A stretch of 64,000 bases of DNA from the NCBI GenBank assembly GCA_963719645.1, contig CAVRCT010000007.1, positions 124,001 to 188,000 on the forward strand. Reading direction: 5' to 3'. A model generated the notes under the pieces. The model did not search any database, had not been told where the DNA came from, and saw only the letters and a list, made by a program, of their open reading frames with translations. The position numbers were made by a program, and so were the translations under genes. This document shows positions 37,281-45,805 of the stretch, piece after piece. This DNA is from CAVRCT01 sp963719645. Lineage in GTDB: Bacteria > Pseudomonadota > Gammaproteobacteria > DSM-16500. Every line of letters begins with the position of its first letter. The stretch's first letter is position 1.

Positions 37281-37899
37281 TTCTCTTGTTATTGCTAATT
37301 AATTTTAAAAGAGGTGAGCTTGTTGTGGCTGTAATTATTTTTCCTAAATTTTTTTCTAGCGATTCATTTATCGCTTTGTAGCAATAATCTCCAATGGCAG
37401 ACAATTCGTTGATGTGCTCACGATAATACTCAAGAAGGTTAGCTTTTTCATATCTTGTAGCAAAAGAATATATGATTTGAGATGAGCTGAATCTTTTTGA
37501 TAAATTGAATCCAAAACAAAATCCATGATTAGTTTGTTTGATTAGTTTGAGTTTTTCGAAATATTTTTTTTCGTATGCGGTTTCCCAGGAATAAAATCTA
37601 TTTTCACGCTGAAATCTAGCGGAGAATGATTTGTCATATTTCCATACGTTCTGTGAAATTAAATTATATTCAACTGAGGGTGTAGCAGAAAAAATTATAA
37701 CCTTGTTATTAGAATCAATAATATTAATGGCAAAATGGTCTATTAAAAAAGTTCCGCGAATATCATTAAATTTGCTATGCATTTTCTTTTTATATTCAAA
37801 CAATATTTCCAAAACGTCTTCATGCAGGAAGGTTTCATTCGATGCTGCAAAATGTTCGGTACTTGAATCTTCGTTTTTAATTAAAGTGAATTCAGGCAT
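37264..37899 (-). CDS. Hypothetical protein, possible sensory domain without DNA-binding part
   Basis: A 211-residue protein with no motif I can name securely. The middle (FLIDHFAINIIDSNNKVIIFSATPS, then QNVWKYDKSFS and FYSWETAYEKKYFEKL) recalls the N-terminal ligand-binding domains of LuxR-type regulators in Legionella-like bacteria, with no C-terminal HTH. That comparison is from memory and tentative. It sits one base after the XRE regulator gene and overlaps the hydrolase gene, so it belongs to one operon. It is AT-rich. Confidence 0.7.
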   Translation of the reverse strand: MPEFTLIKNEDSSTEHFAASNETFLHEDVLEILFEYKKKMHSKFNDIRGTFLIDHFAINIIDSNNKVIIFSATPSVEYNLISQNVWKYDKSFSARFQRENRFYSWETAYEKKYFEKLKLIKQTNHGFCFGFNLSKRFSSSQIIYSFATRYEKANLLEYYREHINELSAIGDYCYKAINESLEKNLGKIITATTSSPLLKLISNNKRNDYES

Positions 37900-37900
37900 T

Positions 37901-38410
37901 TTACGCTCTTTTTTCTAAACGGATATCTGCAAACTGAACAGCCGAGGAAAGCATCATATCGATAAATTTTATGATTGTTTTGGTGTCAGCAGCAATATGC
38001 GATGTATCATATATTACCTCCGCGATGTAGTTTGCAATTTTTTCCGAATTGTTTGTTGGTGCAAATAGAGTTACGCACTTATTAAGTATATATTTGAGAA
38101 GATCAAGATCAATCTCTATGGCCGAGCTAGGTTTTATTTCAGGTACTATTAATTCTTTTTCGCCGAACAATAACCAGCCTGGAGAAACATTCAGCCATTT
38201 TGCAATTTTGGACATAATGTAATAATCAGGAAGTGCCATGCCCAGAATATATTTCCTTGCCATTTGATACGATACCTCAGCAACTTTAGCAAGCTGCCTA
38301 ATTTCAACGCCAGCCTTAGAGCGGGTGGAGGCATACCCTGCTTTGTGAAGTGAAGCGTTTAGTCTCTTGGAGAATTTGGCAACGAAGCCTGCTCTTTCCA
38401 TATACATCAT
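37901..38410 (-). CDS. XRE-family helix-turn-helix transcriptional regulator
   Basis: A 169-residue regulator. The N-terminal half (about 10-80) holds an XRE-type HTH: KAGVEIRQLAKVAEVSYQMARKYILGMALPDYYIMSKIAKWLNVSPGWLLFGE. This resembles phage-repressor-like regulators that lack a peptidase domain. The C-terminal half is helical. Met4 is an alternative start. It heads the operon running down to the MFS gene and is divergent from 38672-39094, so it may control both through the shared 261-bp intergenic region. Confidence 0.85.
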   Translation of the reverse strand: MMYMERAGFVAKFSKRLNASLHKAGYASTRSKAGVEIRQLAKVAEVSYQMARKYILGMALPDYYIMSKIAKWLNVSPGWLLFGEKELIVPEIKPSSAIEIDLDLLKYILNKCVTLFAPTNNSEKIANYIAEVIYDTSHIAADTKTIIKFIDMMLSSAVQFADIRLEKRA

Positions 38411-38671
38411 ACCTTATTGAATTATAAGTAATTAGCTAGAAGTTTATCATCTGCTTGTGCATAACTGCTTAATATAACACATTAAATGTAAAAGATGGTC
38501 TCATACCTTGGCGTGGCGCAAAATAAATTTATACTTTTAGTTGCTCTTAGTTAAACACAAAGTATAATTGAACTTTAAGTTTAAAATGCAAATGATTGAA
38601 TCATATTTTCGGTGTAAATATATAAAACAGAATTAAAAATCAAGATCGACCTCATAAGTAAGGATAACAAT
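38411..38671. other. Divergent AT-rich intergenic region
   Basis: This 261-bp region separates the XRE regulator and the small plus-strand gene and must hold both promoters. It is strongly AT-rich, with several TATAAT-like words (for example TATAAT at 38562 and TATATAAA near 38620). I see no clear long palindrome. AAGGATAACAAT before 38672 supplies that gene's ribosome site. Confidence 0.4.
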
Positions 38672-39094
38672 ATGGCAGCAACTGAACCGCTCAGCCGTTT
38701 AATGAGAATAAAGCCAAATCACTTGACCAAGGAAGAAAATTATTTATTAGAAGCCGAATTGCTTAGATGCATTTGTAATGAGCTTAAGGAGGTTTTTAGA
38801 GATCAATATAAATTCTATTTTCGGTCTATGAAATTTTCAAAAGAAATGGAGGATAATATGCTTGAAGCAAATTTTGTAAGTTTGGTTGCCAACGATATTT
38901 TGGCTACAGGAGAATATACACTGGAAGGATTTGCTCGATACGCAAATACTCATGAAGATGTTATTCATGAAATTATCACTGGAGTAAATAAAGATCCTTC
39001 GGCGACATTATTACGCCGATTTATTGATTTGCATCGGATTGTGAGGAATGATTTATACGAGCAGATAATTAAAAAAATAATGAATCATTTTTAA
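38672..39094 (+). CDS. Hypothetical protein with C-terminal HTH-like segment, 140 aa
   Basis: A 140-residue, mostly helical, hydrophilic protein. The C-terminal half (about 78-125: GEYTLEGFARYANTHEDVIHEIITG, then PSATLLRRFIDLHRIVRNDLY) looks like a compact helix-turn-helix. I recall similar conserved proteins in Legionella-like bacteria but cannot name a function. A clear AAGGA site precedes the ATG. Its divergent position from the XRE regulator suggests a regulatory pair. Confidence 0.75.
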   Translation: MAATEPLSRLMRIKPNHLTKEENYLLEAELLRCICNELKEVFRDQYKFYFRSMKFSKEMEDNMLEANFVSLVANDILATGEYTLEGFARYANTHEDVIHEIITGVNKDPSATLLRRFIDLHRIVRNDLYEQIIKKIMNHF

Positions 39095-39376
39095 TTGATC
39101 ATGCCTAGAATACTTACCGAGTGAGTTGCAAAACAAGAAAATAGCGTGATTTTCAGATTAAAAGATTTAACCTAAATTCGCAGTATTTTTTCGTTTTATG
39201 CGGTTTCAACCGCTGAAATTAGGTTTAAGGCTGCCGATAGTGTGTCAAGGTTGTTCTTTAGGTAGGTATCTTATGATGGTTGGATGTTATGCAAAGATAT
39301 GCGTGCACAATAGCCCTTGGGCGTTGTTGAGTAATTTAAATTAACTTCATCCGTGAGTTCCTTCCACCCTTGTGGG

Positions 39377-39519
39377 CATAGGCGTCAAGCTAAGTATCTA
39401 CATAAGCCTCCGCTGTGTCATCCCGCGCTAAAAGCCGCGCGGGACGACACAGCGGAGATTTATGTAGATACCTAAGCAAACCTATAGAGTGAAACATTTT
39501 CCTTAGCTTGACGCCTATA
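39377..39519. repeat. Palindromic repeat family E, copy E1
   Basis: The outer ends are CATAGGCGTCAAGCTAAG and CTTAGCTTGACGCCTATAG. An inner near-perfect hairpin has arms GTATCTACATAA, CTCCGCTGTGTC and CCCGCGC with complements around TAAAAG. The same outer ends enclose a different core at 53598-53841. The inner word GACGACACAGCGGAG is shared with the 261-bp array units at 60755-62322. The rest of the 39095-39625 gap shows only a possible guaB promoter (TAGAAT at 39579-39584). Confidence 0.8.
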
Positions 39520-39625
39520 GGCGCCTTCCTGGCCTTCCCCTCCCGCAGATAAAACCTTCCATTTTTTAAAAAAACCTGTAGAATACTTTAGTTAATTTTA
39601 TCCTGTGAATTTAGGGGAATTAACC

Positions 39626-41110
39626 ATGAGATTAGTTCAAGAAGCCTTAACATTTGATGATGTGTTATTACTGCCTGCAGAGTCATCTGTTTTACCCAAA
39701 GATGTCGATTTAAAAACTCAATTAACACGCGATATCTTTTTAAATATTCCGTTACTTTCTGCTGCGATGGATACCGTGACAGAAGCTCGTCTTGCCATTG
39801 CGATTGCGCAAGAAGGCGGGATTGGCATTATTCATAAAAACATGACGATTGAGCAGCAAGCCGCCGAAGTGCGCAAGGTGAAAAAATTCGAGAGCGGCGT
39901 GGTGAAAGATCCCATAACCGTTTCTCCGCAAACCACCGTCCGGCAAGTGTTCGATATTATCAAAGCGTTTAATTTCCATGCATTACCCGTGGTTGAACAA
40001 AACCAACGATTAGTGGGTATTGTGACCAGTCGTGACATACGGTTTGAAACCAATCTTGATCAACCGGTGTCAAATATCATGACGCCGAAAGAACGGTTGG
40101 TGACGGTGAAAGAAGGCACAGAGCGCGATATTGTCCGTGAATTATTGCATAAAAACCGCATCGAAAAAGTGTTAGTCATTAATGATGCGTTTCAGTTACG
40201 CGGCATGATTACCGTGAAAGATATTTTAAAAGAACAAGAAAAACCATTTGCCTGCAAAGATAAATTGAGTCAATTACGCGTCGGTGCGGCCGTTGGCACC
40301 GGGGCAGAATCCGATGAACGAATTGATGCATTAATCGCAGCCGGTGTTGATCTCATCGTGGTAGATACCGCGCACGGTCATTCGAAAGGTGTGATTGAGC
40401 GAGTGCGTTGGATCAAGAAAAAATATGCAAACATTGCAGTGATCGCGGGCAATATCGCAACAGGAAATGCGGCCAAGGCCTTAGCGGATGCCGGTGTTGA
40501 TGCCGTGAAAGTGGGTATTGGTCCAGGTTCGATTTGTACGACGCGTATTGTCACTGGCGTCGGTGTGCCACAAATTACTGCAATTTCCAATGTCAGCAGT
40601 GCATTAAAAGGCACCTCAGTTGGCATCATTGCTGATGGTGGTGTTCGTTATTCCGGCGATGTTTGCAAGGCCATTGCGGCAGGCGCATCGGCAGTGATGA
40701 TTGGCGGATTGTTCGCGGGCACAGAAGAAGCCCCGGGGGAAGTTGAACTGTATCATGGTCGAACGTATAAAGCGTATCGTGGCATGGGTTCACTCGGTGC
40801 GATGGCACAACGACATGGTTCCAGTGATCGTTATTTCCAAGATGGTCTGACAGCACATGATAAATTAGTTCCGGAAGGCATTGAAGGCCGTGTGCCTTAC
40901 AAGGGGACATTGATGTCCATCATCAATCAATTAATTGGTGGGTTACGCTCAGGCATGGGTTACACCGGTTGTGCGAACATTGCAGAGATGCGAACAAAAA
41001 CAGAATTCGTTCGGATCACAGGTTCTGGCGTACGCGAAAGTCATGTACACGATGTGCAAATTATTAAAGAAGCACCTAATTACCAAGTGGATGAGAGTTA
41101 TTTTAAATGA
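39626..41110 (+). CDS. guaB: Inosine-5'-monophosphate dehydrogenase
   Basis: Converts IMP to XMP, the first step of GMP synthesis. With ATG 39626 (AGGGGAATTAACC upstream) it has 494 residues and begins RLVQEALTFDDVLLLPAES. A GTG 21 bases upstream is less likely. Two CBS domains lie at about 95-210. The catalytic loop has C304 (GPGSICTTR), followed by DGGVRYSGD, GGLFAGTEEAPG and YRGMGSLGAM. It overlaps guaA by 4 bp. Confidence 0.97.
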   Translation: MRLVQEALTFDDVLLLPAESSVLPKDVDLKTQLTRDIFLNIPLLSAAMDTVTEARLAIAIAQEGGIGIIHKNMTIEQQAAEVRKVKKFESGVVKDPITVSPQTTVRQVFDIIKAFNFHALPVVEQNQRLVGIVTSRDIRFETNLDQPVSNIMTPKERLVTVKEGTERDIVRELLHKNRIEKVLVINDAFQLRGMITVKDILKEQEKPFACKDKLSQLRVGAAVGTGAESDERIDALIAAGVDLIVVDTAHGHSKGVIERVRWIKKKYANIAVIAGNIATGNAAKALADAGVDAVKVGIGPGSICTTRIVTGVGVPQITAISNVSSALKGTSVGIIADGGVRYSGDVCKAIAAGASAVMIGGLFAGTEEAPGEVELYHGRTYKAYRGMGSLGAMAQRHGSSDRYFQDGLTAHDKLVPEGIEGRVPYKGTLMSIINQLIGGLRSGMGYTGCANIAEMRTKTEFVRITGSGVRESHVHDVQIIKEAPNYQVDESYFK

Positions 41111-42684
41111 CCATTGATATTCATGCAGAGAAAATTTTAATTTTAGATTTTGGTTCTCAATATACCCAATTAATTGCACGCCGTGTGCGCGAATTAGGTG
41201 TGTATTGCGAAATTTTTCCGTGGAATTTATCCGAATCCGCAATCCGTGAATTTGCACCCAACGGAATTATTTTATCGGGTGGGCCAGACAGTGTGACAGA
41301 AGAGACGACAGCGCGTGCACCTGAAATCGTGTTTCAATTAAAATGTCCCGTGTTAGGGATTTGTTACGGCATGCAAACCATGGCGATGCAATTAGGCGGA
41401 CGGGTTGCGAAAGGTGACAAACGTGAGTTTGGTTATGCACAAGTTAAAATTCAAGAAACCAGCGAATTGTTGCGTGGCATTGAAGATCATATCACCGCAG
41501 ACAATGAATCTTTATTAGATGTTTGGATGAGTCATGGTGACTATGTTGCAACCCTGCCTGCGAATTTTAAAAAAGCAGCCAGTACAGCGAATTGTGACGT
41601 AGTTGCAATGGCAGATGATGTGCGGCATTTTTACGGAGTGCAATTTCATCCTGAAGTGTCTCATACGCGTCAAGGATTAAGAATGTTAGAGCGGTTTGTA
41701 TTGGATATTTGCCAGTGCAAATCGATTTGGACAATGAAAAATATTTTGCAAGAATCGATTGCATCGGTGAAGCAAAAAGTCGGTGAGGATCATGTTATTT
41801 TAGGCTTATCCGGCGGCGTGGATTCCTCGGTGCTGGCCGCGTTATTGCATCAAGCCATTGGTAAACAATTAACGTGTGTCTTTGTTGACACGGGATTGTT
41901 ACGCTTGCATGAAGCAGTAGAAGTGCAAATGTTATTTGCGAAACACATGGGTATGCAATTAATTACTGTGAATGCGGAAGAAACATTTTTGTCAGCCTTA
42001 AAAGGCATCGATGATCCAGAACAAAAACGCAAAATCATCGGCAAATTATTTATTGATGTGTTTGATACAGAAGCCAAAAAAATCAAGTCAGCTAAATGGT
42101 TAGCGCAAGGCACCATTTATTCAGATGTGATTGAGTCAGCGGCTGCTGGAACAGGCAAAGCGCACGTGATTAAATCCCATCATAATGTGGGCGGCTTGCC
42201 AGAAAAAATGAATTTGCAACTACTGGAACCGCTGCGAGAATTATTTAAAGATGAAGTGCGTAAAATGGGTATAGAATTAGGTTTGCCATCTGAATTAGTT
42301 CATCGCCATCCTTTTCCGGGTCCAGGACTCGCCGTGCGAATCTTAGGGGAAGTTAAAAAAGAATATGCGGATAAATTACGTCTTGCGGATGCGATTTTAA
42401 TCGAAGAATTACGCAGCCAAGGTTGGTATGAGAAAGTGAGCCAAGCATTTGTGGTATTCTTACCGATTAAATCGGTGGGTGTGTTAGGGGATGCGCGGCA
42501 TTATGATCATGTGGTATCAATTCGTGTGGTTGAAACCGTTGATTTTATGACAGCCCATGCGACAGAATTGCCGCATGCGTTCTTGTCACATGTTTCAAAT
42601 CGAATTATAAATGAAGTGCGTGGTATCTCACGTGTGGTATATGATATTTCCAGTAAGCCGCCTGCAACGATCGAGTGGGAATGA
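41107..42684 (+). CDS. guaA: GMP synthase (glutamine-hydrolysing)
   Basis: Aminates XMP to GMP. The 525-residue protein has an N-terminal class I amidotransferase domain with C86 (GICYGMQ) and the His-Glu pair in VQFHPEVSHT. An ATP-pyrophosphatase domain follows with the loop LGLSGGVDSSV. The C-terminal dimerisation domain ends DISSKPPATIEWE. It starts inside the guaB stop (ATGA) and its own stop overlaps the tadA start, so guaB-guaA-tadA form one unit. Confidence 0.98.
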   Translation: MTIDIHAEKILILDFGSQYTQLIARRVRELGVYCEIFPWNLSESAIREFAPNGIILSGGPDSVTEETTARAPEIVFQLKCPVLGICYGMQTMAMQLGGRVAKGDKREFGYAQVKIQETSELLRGIEDHITADNESLLDVWMSHGDYVATLPANFKKAASTANCDVVAMADDVRHFYGVQFHPEVSHTRQGLRMLERFVLDICQCKSIWTMKNILQESIASVKQKVGEDHVILGLSGGVDSSVLAALLHQAIGKQLTCVFVDTGLLRLHEAVEVQMLFAKHMGMQLITVNAEETFLSALKGIDDPEQKRKIIGKLFIDVFDTEAKKIKSAKWLAQGTIYSDVIESAAAGTGKAHVIKSHHNVGGLPEKMNLQLLEPLRELFKDEVRKMGIELGLPSELVHRHPFPGPGLAVRILGEVKKEYADKLRLADAILIEELRSQGWYEKVSQAFVVFLPIKSVGVLGDARHYDHVVSIRVVETVDFMTAHATELPHAFLSHVSNRIINEVRGISRVVYDISSKPPATIEWE

Positions 42685-43157
42685 TGACTGAGAGTCAATT
42701 CTCTGCCGATGATGTCAAATGGATGCAACATGCATTGCAGTTAGCCAAAGTCGCTCAACAACAACAGGAAGTTCCCGTGGGTGCGGTGTTAGTCTCAGGC
42801 AATGAATTCATTGCCGAGGGCTGGAATTGTCCGATTGGTACGTTGGATGCAACCGCACATGCGGAAATTATGGCGCTGAGAGAAGGCGCCAAAAAAATTA
42901 AAAATTATCGGCTCGTGAATACAACGTTGTATGTCACGCTGGAGCCTTGTTTGATGTGTGTGGGTGCCTTGGTGCATGCACGGGTGAGTCGGGTTGTGTT
43001 TGGTGCATTTGAACCAAAAACGGGTGCGGTCGACAGTGCCTTCCAATTGCGTGACGCTCTGCAATTGAATCATCGAATTGAGTACCAGGGTGGATTATTG
43101 GCGGGTGAGTGTAGTGAGATGTTGAAAAATTTTTTTCGAGAGAGGCGTCAGGTTTAG
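42681..43157 (+). CDS. tadA: tRNA-specific adenosine deaminase
   Basis: Makes inosine at the wobble position of tRNA-Arg(ACG), allowing it to read CGU, CGC and CGA. A tRNA-Arg(ACG) is encoded at 63143-63219. The 158-residue protein has the zinc and catalytic residues H60 and E62 (TAHAEIMAL) and C90 and C93 (EPCLMC). ATG 42681 overlaps the guaA stop (ATGATGA). The in-frame GTG at 42675 is not needed. Confidence 0.96.
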   Translation: MMTESQFSADDVKWMQHALQLAKVAQQQQEVPVGAVLVSGNEFIAEGWNCPIGTLDATAHAEIMALREGAKKIKNYRLVNTTLYVTLEPCLMCVGALVHARVSRVVFGAFEPKTGAVDSAFQLRDALQLNHRIEYQGGLLAGECSEMLKNFFRERRQV

Positions 43158-43211
43158 AGGTGTATAAAAAGCAATATTCGATTTTTTTTGAAAAAATCTC
43201 TTAAGATAATA

Positions 43212-43232
43212 TTAATAAAAGTTAATTATAAT
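43212..43232 (+). promoter_or_regulatory. Possible activator-dependent promoter of the 43302 gene
   Basis: A perfect TATAAT (43227-43232) has no good -35 box. Two TTAAT words at 43212-43216 and 43222-43226 sit where the -35 would be, 10 bp apart. Tandem TTAAT half-sites are the mark of PmrA-regulated effector genes in Legionella and Coxiella, but there the period is, as I recall, 11 bp. This is a suggestion only. Confidence 0.3.
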
Positions 43233-43301
43233 GTACAAATTAAAATTAACGAAAATCCGGCTCATCTGAAGAAAGCCTGGTTGTAATCAATGGGAGGCCT
43301 T

Positions 43302-44564
43302 ATGGCGTATAGCAAATTTCGTAAATTTCAAATCGCATGGAAGAGAATGACAGATCAGGAGAAAGCAAACCAGATCGATGGTGTTGATGCGAAGGTGGAG
43401 GGAGTCGAATCCGTCGCTGTGCTGCACATATTTTTTGCTTTGTTATATGAAGGTGGTCGGCAATTTGTTGAGACGCTCGGGCATTGGTATTTGTTTCCTT
43501 TGGTGATGGCGGCAACGAGTATTCGGGCTATTTTGCAATGGAAAAAAGCGCAGTATTGTAAGGAAGATTTAGATCAGAGTCAGCCTAATATTTTTGAAAA
43601 AAAGAAAGCGCATGTTGAGATTCTGAGTGCAGTGGGTATCGCGATTGCTGTGATCGGTGCCATCGTTACCACTGCTTTTACGACGTTAGCAGCCCCCGTT
43701 CTTTTTTTGGTAGGCGCTATTGCCAAGACAGTTTTTAATTTTGTGTGGGCTTGTGTGCATTGGTATCAATCTATTACGAACAAACAGCAAGCTGATCTCT
43801 GTGCGCAAAAATACCTTGCATTGACTGCTAAGGGCGATACCGCGGGAGCCGAGGCTGTTTCCGCAGAGCATCTTTACTATTCAAGATTGAGTGCTAAAAA
43901 TAAACGTGCAGCATCCAATTGTGCGCAAGCTGCATTTTCTGGGGTATTGGCGACCGTTGCGATTGGTTTTGTTTTCCTAGGTGGACAATATCTTGTGGGG
44001 ATTTTAGCGGTTGTTGCTGCGGTTATTGGTATAGCGACTGCGATAAAACGGTTTGATCAATATAGGAAAAGAGAGAAAGTGCTGCAACAGGCACTCCATA
44101 AGCCAATGCAAAAAAGGGTATCGTTGTCAGCGTCAGAAATGATTCCGGCACCTAGTCCAGCACCTAGTCCAGCACCTAGTCCAAAGTCGCAAAATGGTTC
44201 AGCGCTGAGTGTTGAAGAAGAAAAAGAGCCGTTGTTACAACGTAGAGAGAGTAATACGGTATTTCTTCTGGAAAGTTTAAAACCAAGGGAGGTTGCCCCC
44301 CCTTTGCAGCCAATTGTTGTATCAGATGGTTCAATGGTGGCAACGCATTCAACCCAGGAAGATTCATCGCAAAGTGGTGAATTGGCTCAACCAGCAGTTG
44401 TTCCACCAGTTATAGAAGTGGCTGCATCGAGTGCTGCGCCGTTACCAAAGAGCGCGAGCCAGCAAAATCTTTTTAAAGCGGTAGATAAGTCAGCGAAGGA
44501 GAGTGTATCTGCAAAAGCGAATGGCGAACCCGTCGCTCCTGCTACTCCACGCGCTGTTGCGTAA
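43302..44564 (+). CDS. Membrane protein with Pro/Ser-rich tail, effector-like
   Basis: An unrecognised 420-residue protein. ATG 43302 is chosen because GGGAGG lies just before it. There are several hydrophobic segments: a first one at about 45-80, a long hairpin around 107-155 and another around 205-240. A hydrophilic Pro/Ser/Ala-rich tail of about 160 residues follows. It contains a PAPS repeat made of 12-bp DNA repeats (44149-44184) and the word EKEPLL, which fits an acidic dileucine sorting signal. A membrane hairpin plus disordered tail suits a secreted host-membrane protein, but no secretion signal is proven. Confidence 0.75.
   Translation: MAYSKFRKFQIAWKRMTDQEKANQIDGVDAKVEGVESVAVLHIFFALLYEGGRQFVETLGHWYLFPLVMAATSIRAILQWKKAQYCKEDLDQSQPNIFEKKKAHVEILSAVGIAIAVIGAIVTTAFTTLAAPVLFLVGAIAKTVFNFVWACVHWYQSITNKQQADLCAQKYLALTAKGDTAGAEAVSAEHLYYSRLSAKNKRAASNCAQAAFSGVLATVAIGFVFLGGQYLVGILAVVAAVIGIATAIKRFDQYRKREKVLQQALHKPMQKRVSLSASEMIPAPSPAPSPAPSPKSQNGSALSVEEEKEPLLQRRESNTVFLLESLKPREVAPPLQPIVVSDGSMVATHSTQEDSSQSGELAQPAVVPPVIEVAASSAAPLPKSASQQNLFKAVDKSAKESVSAKANGEPVAPATPRAVA
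44149..44184 (+). repeat. 12-bp coding tandem repeat
   Basis: Three exact or nearly exact copies of the 12-bp word GCACCTAGTCCA lie in the 43302 gene and encode the PAPSPAPSPAPSP stretch. Copy number could change in frame by slippage and would lengthen or shorten the linker. Confidence 0.75.
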
Positions 44565-44602
44565 AGCAAAAAAACCTTAAGAAAAGGTTGTCATCGTGAG
44601 AA

Positions 44603-44668
44603 GTAGCCGGATGCAATCCGGGGTTTTTAAGCGGCTTAATTAAAAGCTCCGGATTGCATCCGGGCTAC
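44603..44668. repeat. Palindromic repeat family G
   Basis: A hairpin with arms GTAGCCGGATGCAATCCGG and CCGGATTGCATCCGGGCTAC around an AT-rich loop that itself holds a small palindrome. It lies just after the 43302 gene and may terminate it. This is the only copy I noticed in the window. Confidence 0.75.
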
Positions 44669-44724
44669 CGTGCTGAGTGTTTTAATCCTCGAAAAAGAGG
44701 GAGTAAGCATCGAATAAGAAATTA

Positions 44725-44861
44725 TTTTTTTACAAATCCCCCTTGTTCCCCCTTTTTCAAAGTGGGAGACCTTCTAAGCAGCTTTCGCTGTTAAGACACA
44801 GAGCTGCTTAGAAGGTCTCCCACTTTGAAAAAGGGGGAACAAGGGGGATTTATATAAAAAT
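44725..44861. repeat. Palindromic repeat family C, copy C2 (uninterrupted)
   Basis: A hairpin of about 137 bp that is nearly perfect. It reads TTTTTTACAAATCCCCC, TTGTTCCCCCTTTTTC, AAAGTGGGAGACCTTCTAAG and AGCT, then the complements after a loop of about 20 bases. This is the cleanest C copy and serves as reference for the interrupted ones at 27500, 50929 and 60731. With family G it fills the 44565-44963 gap. Confidence 0.88.
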
Positions 44862-44963
44862 AAAATTTTCCTCTCTAGATGTCTAATGACAAACGCTCTA
44901 CTCAAACCACCCACATAAGGCTATAATTATCCAAATGGAGTATCTCTTCTCACGGAGCCAAGA

Positions 44964-45788
44964 GTGGCTAAAAAAAATCAAACTTATATGCGTTGCGTGT
45001 CTTTCTGCACAGCAGAGAGTTATGATTTGTCTGGTTTAGCCAATTCATTCAAACGCAAAGGTTATTTTACGAGTTTATCCCGCGATGTGTTGCACGTTGC
45101 CAGCAACAAAAAACCTGCGGATATTTATTTTTTCAATCATGGTTGTTTTGTGTGCTGGGGTTTCAACCGACGGCAAGAATTAAAATGGCTGGAATATGTG
45201 AAAAAATATTCTCGCAATTTATTACCAACCGTTGAAAATGATCATTTTTGTTATCAATTTGGCGAAGAAACATCCATCGATGCGCATGAACGATTTAAAC
45301 TCGATGTGATTACGCTGGATTCTGATAATGCGCAAATTAAATTAGCCATTTCGTACGGCCTAGCACAGTCCATTAAATTAGAAGCATTTGAAGATGCGAT
45401 CCAAGTGACGATTCGATTAAATAGTTACTTGCCCGAGGAAATCGCTCGCCGTGGCTATACCTCATTATCGAGACGGTCTTTGTTTAAACGCATGGGTGAA
45501 ATTTTTCTTTCCCGTAGTTCAATTAACTTGAGCAGTGAATTTCTCGATACGCCCGAATTTTTTTGGCGCAATCCCAATCTTGAACCTTTTTACACAATGG
45601 TTAAAAAATTTTTAGATTTACCGAATCGCGTGATGGCGCTGAATCAAAAGTTAGATTTACTGCAAGAATTATTAGGCATTTTAAATAGCCAAGTACAACA
45701 TCGCCATTCTAGTTTATTGGAAACAATTGTCATCCTCTTAATTTTGATTGAAATTCTGATTAGCGTCGTGCAATACCATATTGGCTAA
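44964..45788 (+). CDS. RMD1/YagE (DUF155) family protein
   Basis: A 274-residue protein from a GTG start (GGAG eight bases upstream). The N-terminal part shows the DUF155 pattern: DIYFFNHGCFVCWGF (about 53-67), FCYQFGEE and LDVITLDSDNAQIKLAISYGLAQSIKLEAFED. A C-terminal hydrophobic anchor lies at about 248-270. The family is best known from mitochondrial RMD1/RMND1 in eukaryotes; the bacterial role is not established. It is transcribed alone after the C2 palindrome. Confidence 0.85.
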   Translation: MAKKNQTYMRCVSFCTAESYDLSGLANSFKRKGYFTSLSRDVLHVASNKKPADIYFFNHGCFVCWGFNRRQELKWLEYVKKYSRNLLPTVENDHFCYQFGEETSIDAHERFKLDVITLDSDNAQIKLAISYGLAQSIKLEAFEDAIQVTIRLNSYLPEEIARRGYTSLSRRSLFKRMGEIFLSRSSINLSSEFLDTPEFFWRNPNLEPFYTMVKKFLDLPNRVMALNQKLDLLQELLGILNSQVQHRHSSLLETIVILLILIEILISVVQYHIG

Positions 45789-45805
45789 TAAAGCGTAATC
45801 ATTTT

